Made by a program: the position numbers and the translations under genes | NCBI GenBank assembly: GCA_944322255.1 | Contig: CALUOK010000014.1 | Location: forward strand, 1-60,597 | Origin: Candidatus Methanomethylophilaceae archaeon | Lineage (GTDB): Archaea; Thermoplasmatota; Thermoplasmata; Methanomassiliicoccales; Methanomethylophilaceae | DNA length: 60,597 bases | Reading direction: 5' to 3' | The notes under the pieces: model-generated | Databases searched by the model: none | Seen by the model: the letters and a program-made list of their open reading frames with translations, nothing else | Told to the model about the DNA's origin: nothing | Shown here: piece after piece, positions 1 through 7,664 of the stretch | How positions within the stretch are numbered: the first letter of the stretch is position 1 | Layout: every line of letters starts with the position of its first letter

Positions 1-85
1 CCTCTCTTGCCCATCTTATCACAGATAAGCAATGTGAGTATAAATATAAAATATCAACTAAAAAATATCACATTACCCTTCTTGA

Positions 86-130
86 TTAACGATACAAAAA
101 ATCGGGATCCCGGAAGTTTTGTATCGTTAA
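86..130. repeat. Perfect 14-bp inverted repeat with inner palindrome
   Basis: The arms 86-99 (ttaacgatacaaaa) and 117-130 are exact reverse complements. The 17-base spacer contains a second perfect palindrome, cgggatcccg, at 103-112. It lies 28 bases beyond the stop codon of the minus-strand Fic gene. It could be a terminator-type hairpin, or a two-fold operator for a gene to the left of the window. No T-run follows on either strand, which argues somewhat against a simple terminator. Bases 1-157 otherwise show no gene. Confidence 0.6.
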
Positions 131-157
131 CTAGCCTGTTTCAGATTGGTGAGTGCA

Positions 158-1204
158 TCATCCGCGACCGGCACGGATATAGCGTGCGGCACGGGTGGAA
201 CCCTTCTTGACGATCTCCCCCGCGTCCAGCATCCTCTTGAGTTCTGATGAGATGGTCGATTCGGAGACCTCCGGGAGCATCCCCATTATGTCCCTCTTGG
301 AGACCGGCATGTTGACGTTCAGAACCACGCCCCTTACCGCATCGGACTTCCCCCTCCGGCCTATGGCCGCGGCCATGCGCCTGTCGTACTCCCGGTAGGA
401 GAGGAAGAGGATCCCGAGGAAGTACTCGATGAACGGGTCGTAGGTGGATTCGTTCTCGAACCAACCGACCTCTGATCCCTCCAGGGCGTCGTAGTACGAG
501 TCCAGGTCTGAGTTTATCTTGGATTCCAGCGAGACGTACCTGCACACGTCGTAGCCCTCCTGGTGGAGCAGGAGCGTCATAAGGAGCCTTGACATGCGGC
601 CGTTCCCGTCCATGAAGGGATGTATGCGGAGGAAGTCCACGATGAAGCAGGGGATCAGGATCAGGTTGTTCATCCCGTCGTCGTTCCTGGCCTCCCAGTA
701 GGATGCCAGCATGTCCCCGACGGCTTCCTCCACATCCAGATGCGGGACGGTCTCGTGGACACGGAGGACCTTCCCGTCGGGGGACCTGTCCACGATCGCG
801 TTGTCGCGGGTCTTGAAGACAGATTCCACATCTGTGTACGACATCAGGATGCCGTACAGCTCCAGGATGGAGTCACGTGACAGCACTATGCTGTCGTAGT
901 TCCGGTGGATGTGCCTGAGGCAGTCCCCGTAGCCCTTGATCTCGGCCTCCGAGTGCCCCTTCGGCTTCGAGTTTCCCTCGATCAGGGGGACCAGGCGCTC
1001 GTCCGTGGTGCGGATGCCCTCGATGGCGTTCGAATCGCGTGTGGACATCACCAGGGCGATGCGCTCCATGCTCTGCAGGACGGATTCGCGGTCCATGCTC
1101 AGGACCCTGGTCCGCTGGCTGAACCCCTCGAGCCTCGCGACGCGGTTCATGACCTCCATTGACACAGAGCGCTCTCTGAGGAAGCGGTAGTCGAAGATGT
1201 GCAT
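158..1204 (-). CDS. Fic family protein (putative AMPylase) with C-terminal winged helix
   Basis: 348 residues. The Fic active-site motif HPFMDGNGRMSR is at residues 195-206, with the catalytic His at 195 and a complete phosphate-binding GNGR loop. Residues 58-63 (SNAIEG) match the (S/T)xxxE(G/N) autoinhibitory helix of class II Fic proteins, so activity is probably self-restrained. The last 80 or so residues look like a winged helix-turn-helix, a common partner of Fic domains in archaea and bacteria. Fic enzymes usually transfer AMP to Ser/Thr/Tyr hydroxyls; the target here is unknown. A TATA-like box (gatatttaat, 1239-1248) lies upstream in an AT-rich gap at 1205-1330. It could act as a stress or toxin-like regulator. 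The family call is firm and the role is not. Confidence 0.93.
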   Translation of the reverse strand: MHIFDYRFLRERSVSMEVMNRVARLEGFSQRTRVLSMDRESVLQSMERIALVMSTRDSNAIEGIRTTDERLVPLIEGNSKPKGHSEAEIKGYGDCLRHIHRNYDSIVLSRDSILELYGILMSYTDVESVFKTRDNAIVDRSPDGKVLRVHETVPHLDVEEAVGDMLASYWEARNDDGMNNLILIPCFIVDFLRIHPFMDGNGRMSRLLMTLLLHQEGYDVCRYVSLESKINSDLDSYYDALEGSEVGWFENESTYDPFIEYFLGILFLSYREYDRRMAAAIGRRGKSDAVRGVVLNVNMPVSKRDIMGMLPEVSESTISSELKRMLDAGEIVKKGSTRAARYIRAGRG

Positions 1205-1339
1205 CGAAGAACAACTCGATTTACATATTCGATGATAATGATATTTAATGTTTTCCTATAATTCACACAATTCAACCTATGAAATTATGTAGACCACAAT
1301 AACAAGATTAGAGTGAAATAAGCGGTTTGGGAAGCGGCC

Positions 1340-1999
1340 TCACATCCTCTTGCAGCCGCGGAGCAGCCACTCGCCGATGGACTTGATGCCGTACCTGAGG
1401 GTGGCCTGGAGATGGCGGCTGTTGCTGCAGACGATGGGGGCGGGGTTGTGCATGATGTAGTCCAGGACCTCCTGCCAGGTGGTCAGGTCGTCCGGGAGCT
1501 CCACGTAGCCCTCCCCGATGCGGTGCGGGGAGTGGGCGTCGCTGCCAGCGGTCATGGGCTTGCCGATCCTCTTCGCCAGCTTCTCCGACCTCCTGTTGCC
1601 CCTGGGGGTGGAGCGGCCGTTCCTGGCCTCGATGCCGTCGAAGGGGTACTCCAGGGTGTTCTTCTCCCCGAGCCCCGACCACCACCTGTACGGATGGGCG
1701 GCGAACGCGTACCCGCCGGCCTCGTGGATGAGGTCGATGGTCTCCTGTATGGGCAGGTCCCTGGGGATGAGCCTGTCGATCCCCAGGGCCACTATGTGCC
1801 CCTCGGCGGAGGACACCTCCTCCGCCGGGATGATTATGATCCTCCCGTTGTCCTTCAGCCTGGGGTACGCCTCGAACTCGTTGTGGTCGGTCACGGCCAC
1901 GCAGCCGATCCCGTGGCGCTCGGCGTACTCGAGCAGCTCCTCCATGGTGGTCTTCCCGTCGTTGGAGAAGCATGTGTGGACGTGGAGGTCCGCCTTCAT
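1340..1999 (-). CDS. PHP-domain metal-dependent phosphoesterase
   Basis: 219 residues starting MKADLHVHT. All PHP metal-ligand motifs are visible: DLHVHT near the N-terminus, TDHNEFE, AHPYRWW and GSDAHSP. The size fits the short PHP family related to the PolIII/YciV-type phosphoesterases. The substrate cannot be told; nucleotide or oligonucleotide phosphoesters are typical. The ATG overlaps the metG stop codon in the arrangement ATGA (1996-1999), so it is probably translated by coupling after metG. The same frame stays open further upstream, but that stretch is the metG coding sequence read out of frame. The start at 1999 is therefore preferred. Confidence 0.88.
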   Translation of the reverse strand: MKADLHVHTCFSNDGKTTMEELLEYAERHGIGCVAVTDHNEFEAYPRLKDNGRIIIIPAEEVSSAEGHIVALGIDRLIPRDLPIQETIDLIHEAGGYAFAAHPYRWWSGLGEKNTLEYPFDGIEARNGRSTPRGNRRSEKLAKRIGKPMTAGSDAHSPHRIGEGYVELPDDLTTWQEVLDYIMHNPAPIVCSNSRHLQATLRYGIKSIGEWLLRGCKRM

Positions 2000-4272
2000 C
2001 TGACCCTCGCACCGTCGATGAAGTCGCCGTCGTCCACGGTGATGTAGCATCCCTTGCCGTCGCCCATGGGCACCCTGACGTCCCCGTCGTAGACGAGGGC
2101 GCAGATGTCGGGGCAGTCCTCCGGGACGTTGCCGCCCAGGATGTGGCCGTTGGTCAGCTTGCCCACGCGGATGTCCACGGCCTCGCAGTGCTTGACCTCG
2201 ATCCTCGAGGAGGAGCACTCCAGTCCGCAGTCGATCCTGGTCCCGTTGGGGACGTCGGCGGAGGGCTTCAGCAGCTTGATGGCGGTGCCGCCCAGGTCCT
2301 CGTCGTCCAGGGCCATGAGCATTCCGTCGGACTTCACGCCGCGGAACTTTGCGGGCTTGAGGTTGGCGATGACCAGGAGCCTCCTGTTGAGCATCTGGTC
2401 CCTGGAGTAGACGGTCTTGAGGTTGGTGACGATCTGCCTGGGCTGCTCCTCTCCGACGTCGATCTTGAGGATGTACAGCTTCTCGGCGTCGGGGTGGTCC
2501 TCCACGGACACGATGGTTCCGACCCTGATGTCCATCCTCCTGAAGTCTGCGAAGGGTCCGGCGGGGGCGGCCTCCTTCTGGGGCTGCTCCTGCTTCTTCT
2601 TCTCCTTCTTCTTGGGCTCCTCGGCGGGCTCCTCTTCCTCCTCGTGCTTAATCTCCACCTTCTTGTAGACGGGGACGGACTCCCTGAGCTCCTGTCCGGC
2701 CTTCACCGGCCTGAGGGCCTCGTCCAGTCCGGCCTTCTCGATGGAGCCGTCGTACCCGAGGAATCCCCAGATCCTCTCGGAGGACCTGGGCATGAACGGC
2801 CAGGCCATTACGGCCAGGGCCTTGACCAGCATCAGGTTGGTGTTAAGAACCTGCCCGCACCTGTCCTTGTCCTCCTTGACGAGGGCCCAGGGCTTGACGG
2901 AGTCGAAGTACCTGTTGCCGTAGCGGGCCAGCTCCATGACGGCCTTGATGCCCTTCTTGAAGTCGCAGTGGGAGAGGCACTCGTTGTACTCCTCCATGGT
3001 CCTGGCGATCTCCGCGGCCACCGCCTTCGCGTCGTCGGACGGGTCGGCCTCCGGGATCGCGCCGAAGTTCTTCTTGGTGAAGCTGAGGCACCTGTGGTAG
3101 TAGTTGCCCAGGGCCGCCACGAGCTCGTTGTTGACCTTGGTCTGGAAGTCCTCCCAGGAGAAGTCGGAGTCGTGGGTGTCGGGCATGTTGACAGACAGGT
3201 AGTACCTGACCAGGTCCGCGTCGAAGTTCTCCAGGACGCTGGGGACGTCGATGGCGCCGCCGCGGCTCTTGGAGAGCTTGCCGCCGCTGAGCATGAGGTA
3301 CTCGTTGGCGGGGATGTCGTAGGGCAGGTTGACGCCGCCGATCCCCATGAGGATGGACGGCCAGATGATGGAGTGGAACGGGATGTTGTCCTTCCCGATG
3401 AAGTAGTAGGATTTGACCTCGGGGTCCTTCCAGAACCTCTCCCAGTCGTCGGGCTTGCCGATCATCCTGGAGTGCTCCACGGAGGCGCTGAGGTATCCGA
3501 TGTCGGCCTCGAACCAGACGTAGATGACCTTGTCCTCCCATCCCTCCACCGGGATCGGGACTCCCCAGGACATGTCCCTGGTGATGGCCCTGTCGTGGAT
3601 TCCCTCGTCCAGCCAGTTCTTGGTGAATGTCTTGACGTTGGCCCTCCAGTAGTCCTTGTCGGCCACGTACTCCTTGAGCCTGTCGGTGAAGGCGCTGAGC
3701 TTCAGGAAGAAGTGCTCGGTGGGCCTGATCTCCGGGGCAGTGCCGCACAGGGTGCAGTACGGCTCAAGGAGATCCCCGGGCTCGAAGGTGGTGCCGCAGC
3801 TGTCGCACTGGTCGCTGCGGGTCTTCTCCGCCCCGCACTTGGGGCAGACGCCCTCCACGTACCTGTCGGGCAGGAAACGCTGGCATTTGGGACAGTAGTA
3901 CTGGTTGGTCTCCTTGGGGTAGATGTAGCCCTTGTCCTTCAGGTCCAGGAAGATCTTCTGGACGACCTCGAAGTGGGTGGGGCAGTGCGTCTTGTTGAAG
4001 AGACTGAACTCGATGCCCATGTCCTCGATGGCCTTCTTGTTGATCTCGTGGTACTTGTCGGCGTACTCCTCCGGGGTCATGTTGTGCTTCTCGGCGGAGA
4101 CAGTGATGGGGGTGCCGTGCTGGTCGGATCCTCCGACCATGAGGACCTCGTTACCGATGAGGCGGTTGTACCTGCTGAAGATGTCGGGAGGCAGGAGCGA
4201 CCCGGCGAGATGACCAAGATGGATCGGACCGTTGGAGTACGGCCATGCGACGCATATGCAGACTTTGGACAT
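1996..4272 (-). CDS. metG: Methionyl-tRNA synthetase with C-terminal tRNA-binding domain
   Basis: 758 residues. Class I signatures are complete: HLGH (HIGH motif) at 18-21 and KLSKS (KMSKS motif) at 332-336. Between them are two Cys-x2-Cys knuckles from about residue 126 to 180 (CPKC...CPKCG, CDSC...CTLCG), as in the two-knuckle MetRS type. A charged linker with KKKEKKKQEQ leads to an EMAPII/Trbp111-like OB-fold domain (RMDIRVGTIVSVEDHPDAEK), followed by a further 100-residue extension not typical of bacterial MetRS. It charges initiator and elongator tRNA-Met in the cytoplasm. The gene is preceded by its own TATA box and is coupled to the downstream PHP gene. Confidence 0.98.
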   Translation of the reverse strand: MSKVCICVAWPYSNGPIHLGHLAGSLLPPDIFSRYNRLIGNEVLMVGGSDQHGTPITVSAEKHNMTPEEYADKYHEINKKAIEDMGIEFSLFNKTHCPTHFEVVQKIFLDLKDKGYIYPKETNQYYCPKCQRFLPDRYVEGVCPKCGAEKTRSDQCDSCGTTFEPGDLLEPYCTLCGTAPEIRPTEHFFLKLSAFTDRLKEYVADKDYWRANVKTFTKNWLDEGIHDRAITRDMSWGVPIPVEGWEDKVIYVWFEADIGYLSASVEHSRMIGKPDDWERFWKDPEVKSYYFIGKDNIPFHSIIWPSILMGIGGVNLPYDIPANEYLMLSGGKLSKSRGGAIDVPSVLENFDADLVRYYLSVNMPDTHDSDFSWEDFQTKVNNELVAALGNYYHRCLSFTKKNFGAIPEADPSDDAKAVAAEIARTMEEYNECLSHCDFKKGIKAVMELARYGNRYFDSVKPWALVKEDKDRCGQVLNTNLMLVKALAVMAWPFMPRSSERIWGFLGYDGSIEKAGLDEALRPVKAGQELRESVPVYKKVEIKHEEEEEPAEEPKKKEKKKQEQPQKEAAPAGPFADFRRMDIRVGTIVSVEDHPDAEKLYILKIDVGEEQPRQIVTNLKTVYSRDQMLNRRLLVIANLKPAKFRGVKSDGMLMALDDEDLGGTAIKLLKPSADVPNGTRIDCGLECSSSRIEVKHCEAVDIRVGKLTNGHILGGNVPEDCPDICALVYDGDVRVPMGDGKGCYITVDDGDFIDGARVR

Positions 4273-4300
4273 TATAACCGCGCGAGCATACGCGCGCGTC

Positions 4301-4310
4301 CATATATAGT
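4301..4310 (-). promoter_or_regulatory. TATA-like box of metG
   Basis: ACTATATATG on the minus strand, centred about 33 bases before the metG ATG at 4272. There is no Shine-Dalgarno site between box and start, so the transcript is probably leaderless or nearly so. It places a promoter between the nitrogenase-like genes and metG. Confidence 0.6.
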
Positions 4311-4324
4311 CAACGACTGGGCCG

Positions 4325-5533
4325 TCAGCGGCCCCTGGACGCCCTCAGCACCGTGTCGAGGATGTGCTCCGCGCCGGCTGCGCCGTACACGGGGCGGGGC
4401 ACGAAGCCATCCGAGCCTATGACCGCCCCTCCCGTCGACACCGACGCCCTGCACCTGCGGCCGGACTCCATCCTCAGGGCGGCGTTCCCGTCGCAGAAGA
4501 CGACGTCCGCCGGTTCCAGACGGCCCGTGAACGAGTCCTCGTCCGCGAGCGTGACCGGGACCATGGAGAGATCCCCGGACAGCCATGCCGCCAGCGGTTC
4601 CAGCACCGACCTGGGCGCGCAGGCCGAGAACGTCATCCCGCCTATGCGCATCATGCCGTACCTCATGCCCTCCGCCCTCCTGCGAACGCGGTCCTCCCGG
4701 CGCCCGAGCACATCCAGCGCCGGGGACGGGTCCCTGCCCGTCGCCTCCGCCACGCTCGTTATCCAGGAGCGGGTGGCGTCGAAGCCCACCGGCGCCGGTC
4801 CAGGACGGACGACCTCCACACCGATCGATCCGTAGTATCCGGACAGCCCCTCGCAGGACTCCGGGCAGACCTCCACGCAGAACTCCGCCTCGACTGACGC
4901 CCTCAGGTCCGACAGCGAGGCTCCGGCCCCGGGGGCGCACAGGACGTCCAGCCCCATCGCCTCCAGATATCCTGACAGCTCCTCCAGGACGTCCTCCCAG
5001 CTGGCGTCCAGAACGGTCAGCCCGATGATGCAGACTGCACCCCTCCTCACGTCCCGCCTCTCCGGGGAGAGGTGCGACATCACCGCCGCAAGCGTCCTGC
5101 CGTAGGTCCGGCGCATGGAAGCGGACATCGTCTGGAGGTCAAGCACCATCACGTTGTCGGCCACACCCAGGTCGGATATCGCCCTCATGTGGTCGTCGGC
5201 CATCAGGGACGCGCCCGGGGAGTCCATGACCACGGTCAGCTCGGAACCGCCGCGCCTGACCGCCTCCAGGGCAGACTCCAGCTTCTGGACGGCGCCGCCC
5301 ACGAAGTCGTCGCCGTCTATGTACGAGGCCGGCACGCGCGAGTATCCGGCGTAGAACGGCTCCCTGTACTGCCCCCACGCCCTGTCCTCCCTGGGGACCA
5401 GGGCCATGGACAGCAGGGAGTTCCTGACCCTGCACCCTCCCGGCCCGTGGAGCAGCACGGCGGCGCCTGGGATGCTCTCGACGGCCATTATCGCGCCGGT
5501 GAGCCCGTCCGGACCGTTGATCATTCCCCGCAC
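4325..5533 (-). CDS. Nitrogenase component-1-like protein (NifD/NifK/NifE superfamily)
   Basis: 402 residues. The N-terminus carries VLLHGPGGCRV, the loop that in nitrogenase component 1 holds a cluster-ligating Cys (here Cys34). The remainder has the alternating strand/helix pattern of the family. Judged by eye, the other two usual P-cluster-type positions are not cysteine. The first region reads INGPDGLTGA, and the loop that normally reads xTxCxxxxIGDD reads DSPGASLMADD (about residues 104-114). It would therefore be the cluster-poor partner in a heteromeric complex. The start overlaps the end of the upstream NifH-NifD fusion by 13 bases (5521-5533), so the two are almost certainly cotranslated. 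The substrate is unknown. Confidence 0.82.
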   Translation of the reverse strand: MRGMINGPDGLTGAIMAVESIPGAAVLLHGPGGCRVRNSLLSMALVPREDRAWGQYREPFYAGYSRVPASYIDGDDFVGGAVQKLESALEAVRRGGSELTVVMDSPGASLMADDHMRAISDLGVADNVMVLDLQTMSASMRRTYGRTLAAVMSHLSPERRDVRRGAVCIIGLTVLDASWEDVLEELSGYLEAMGLDVLCAPGAGASLSDLRASVEAEFCVEVCPESCEGLSGYYGSIGVEVVRPGPAPVGFDATRSWITSVAEATGRDPSPALDVLGRREDRVRRRAEGMRYGMMRIGGMTFSACAPRSVLEPLAAWLSGDLSMVPVTLADEDSFTGRLEPADVVFCDGNAALRMESGRRCRASVSTGGAVIGSDGFVPRPVYGAAGAEHILDTVLRASRGR

Positions 5534-7620
5534 CCCCTCGAGAGAGCGTCAGCCACGGACTCCATGAACCTCAGCGGCGGCTCTATGCCCGGCCCGATCC
5601 TGGACATCCTGAGGCTGTTCCCGGGGTATCTGTCCGGGATGTCCACGTCGTACAGCAGCAGGTCCGGGTGCAGCGTCTCCCAGTCCGCCGAGATCTCCCT
5701 CTTGCCGTAGTCGTAGATGAGCATGTCCCTGTGACGTGCGGTGACGCCGCAGCGCTCGTCCGCGCCCTTGGTGAACCCGAAGCGCACCACCTCCGCCCCC
5801 AGGTCGGACAGCATGTCGACCATCCAGTCCATGTTCCTGGGGATCACCGTGGACAGGGACACCCTCTTCCCCAGGAACGTTTCCCTGTGGTCCGAGACGA
5901 ATCCCTCCCACCGGGACCTGGCCCGGGACTCCTCGTCTCCGGACGGCAGGCCGGTGACCTCCGACATGCCGCGGAGCCACCCGACGTACTCGTCAAGACC
6001 CGTGGGCAGCCTCATCACCCTGCGTGACGCGCCCGTCACCGCCATGACCTCCTCCTCGAAGTCGGCCGCGCGCTCCTCGTTCAGCAGGACGTCCACGGAA
6101 CCACCGAGGAAGCTCCTGACGGAGCCCATGGTGGTGTCGTCCAGCAGACGGCAGTTGACTCTCAGGCCGAACACCGAGAGCATCCTCCCCAGCTCGGCGG
6201 CTGCCTCGGGGGACTGGAGGTCGAAGAAGCTTGAGCCCACCAGGTTCACGGTGCCCGGCACGGGGGCGGCGGAAGGGTCGACGGACCCGATCAGGATCCC
6301 CATGACGGCGTCCATGCCGTCGAAGTAGTCCCCGTTGATCACGCCGTCCGTGTGCACCACTGTCGCCCTGGCGTCGGGATGGGCGGCCTCGAAGTCCCTG
6401 GCGACCGCGTCGCAGTCGTCTCCGATCATGCCGGAGACGCATGTGGTGACCACGGCCACCTCCCTGAAGCCGTCCCCGTAGGCGTCGTCCATGGTGTCGG
6501 CCAGGCATCCGGCTCCCCCGAAGATCGCGGAGGAGTCGTCCATGGAGGTGCAGTAGATGTTGTCCGGCATGGGGTCGTCGTACACCCCTCCGGTGTACAG
6601 GTCCGCGACGGTGCTCAGATAGGCTGAGTCCATGAGGTATGCGCAGCTGCGGGGCCCGTGGACGACCACGGCGGTGTCCCTGAGCCTGGCCAGCGCCATG
6701 ACGGCGCCGCACGAGGCGCAAGAGTACTTCTGCCTCCAGCCCGTATGGGCCTCGCACCCGGTGCACAGCGGGACGTCCGCCGGCACTCGGTTGCCCGGCC
6801 TTATCTCCCTGCCCGCCGCCAGATCCGACATCTGGTCGTCGTCAAGCGGCCTCGGGACATCCATCGCCGCGCCGGACATGACCTCCTCGATGCGGTCGAC
6901 TATGCCGCGGACGGCGGATGCGGCCTCCGAGTCGGGGAACATCTCGCACACCGTGTGACCCGCCGCCTCGGCGGAGGCGAACAGCCTGTCCCTGGGGACG
7001 ACGGCGATGATACGGGTGCCGGTGGCCTCGGCGAACCTGCGGACGGCGGCCTCCTCGCCCTCGACCCCGCGGGAGTTGAGGACGATCCCTATGAGGCGCG
7101 GACGGTCCGGGGTGAACCTCCGGATGCCCTTCATTATGTTGTTGGCGGCGTACAGCGACATGAACTCCCCGGAGGTGACAATGACCACGCCGTCGGCGTT
7201 CTCCTCCCTCAGGGGGACGGCGAACCCGCCGCACACCACGTCGCCCAGGACGTCGTACAGCCTGACGTCCGCTCCGGAACCGTCCGCCCCCAGGTGCCTG
7301 ATGGTGTCGAAGGCAGTGAGTATCCCGCGGCCGGCGCATCCGATCCCGGGCTCTGGCCCTCCGGACTCGATGCACATCACGCCGCCGGACCCGGTGACCA
7401 TGACGTCCTCCAGCCTGCGGTCCCGCTCCGGCACCTCGCGGACGTAGTCCAGGACGGTCCTCTGAGACCCTCCGCCGATCAGGAGCCTGGTGGAGTCGTG
7501 CTTCGGGTCGCACCCTATCTGCATGACCCTGTGGCCGCGCTGTGCCAGCATCAGGGAGATGTTGGCGGACATAGTGGACTTGCCTATCCCGCCCTTGCCG
7601 TAGACCGCCAGTTGGAACAT
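5521..7620 (-). CDS. Natural fusion of a NifH-like Fe protein to a nitrogenase component-1-like domain
   Basis: 699 residues. Residues 1 to about 250 are a NifH/CfbC/BchL-type Fe protein: P-loop GKGGIGKST at 8-16, GCDPKHDSTRL at 36-46, and both cluster cysteines, Cys95 (GIGCAGRG) and Cys130 (GDVVCGG). From about residue 285 a component-1 domain follows: Cys286/Cys289, Cys301/Cys304, HGPRSC with Cys326, and TTCVSGMIGDD with Cys394. The last two match the usual cluster-ligand loops, and Cys301 or Cys304 matches the first ligand. Reductase and catalytic subunits are normally separate polypeptides. The start at 7620 (MFQLAVYGKGG) is chosen because the frame upstream is a shadow of the MATE gene. 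A nitrogenase-like reductase is likely; true N2 fixation is not indicated. Confidence 0.9.
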   Translation of the reverse strand: MFQLAVYGKGGIGKSTMSANISLMLAQRGHRVMQIGCDPKHDSTRLLIGGGSQRTVLDYVREVPERDRRLEDVMVTGSGGVMCIESGGPEPGIGCAGRGILTAFDTIRHLGADGSGADVRLYDVLGDVVCGGFAVPLREENADGVVIVTSGEFMSLYAANNIMKGIRRFTPDRPRLIGIVLNSRGVEGEEAAVRRFAEATGTRIIAVVPRDRLFASAEAAGHTVCEMFPDSEAASAVRGIVDRIEEVMSGAAMDVPRPLDDDQMSDLAAGREIRPGNRVPADVPLCTGCEAHTGWRQKYSCASCGAVMALARLRDTAVVVHGPRSCAYLMDSAYLSTVADLYTGGVYDDPMPDNIYCTSMDDSSAIFGGAGCLADTMDDAYGDGFREVAVVTTCVSGMIGDDCDAVARDFEAAHPDARATVVHTDGVINGDYFDGMDAVMGILIGSVDPSAAPVPGTVNLVGSSFFDLQSPEAAAELGRMLSVFGLRVNCRLLDDTTMGSVRSFLGGSVDVLLNEERAADFEEEVMAVTGASRRVMRLPTGLDEYVGWLRGMSEVTGLPSGDEESRARSRWEGFVSDHRETFLGKRVSLSTVIPRNMDWMVDMLSDLGAEVVRFGFTKGADERCGVTARHRDMLIYDYGKREISADWETLHPDLLLYDVDIPDRYPGNSLRMSRIGPGIEPPLRFMESVADALSRGCGE

Positions 7621-7664
7621 GCGTCCAGAATCATGTTCCGACCATATAACGGGGACAGTGCCGT

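Noticed and set aside
7-210. 67-codon plus-strand ORF at the left edge
   Set aside because: It crosses the inverted repeat and the 3' end of the fic gene; its composition is AT-driven and unlike the window's genes.
1972-4422. 816-codon plus-strand open frame opposite metG
   Set aside because: metG on the minus strand has all class I synthetase motifs; the opposite frame is a codon-bias shadow rich in Val/Gly/Asp.
4325-7620. True nitrogenase (nifHDK)
   Set aside because: No nifE/N/B or accessory genes are nearby, the second subunit lacks ligand cysteines, and Fe protein and component 1 are fused; a nitrogenase-like reductase is the safer reading.
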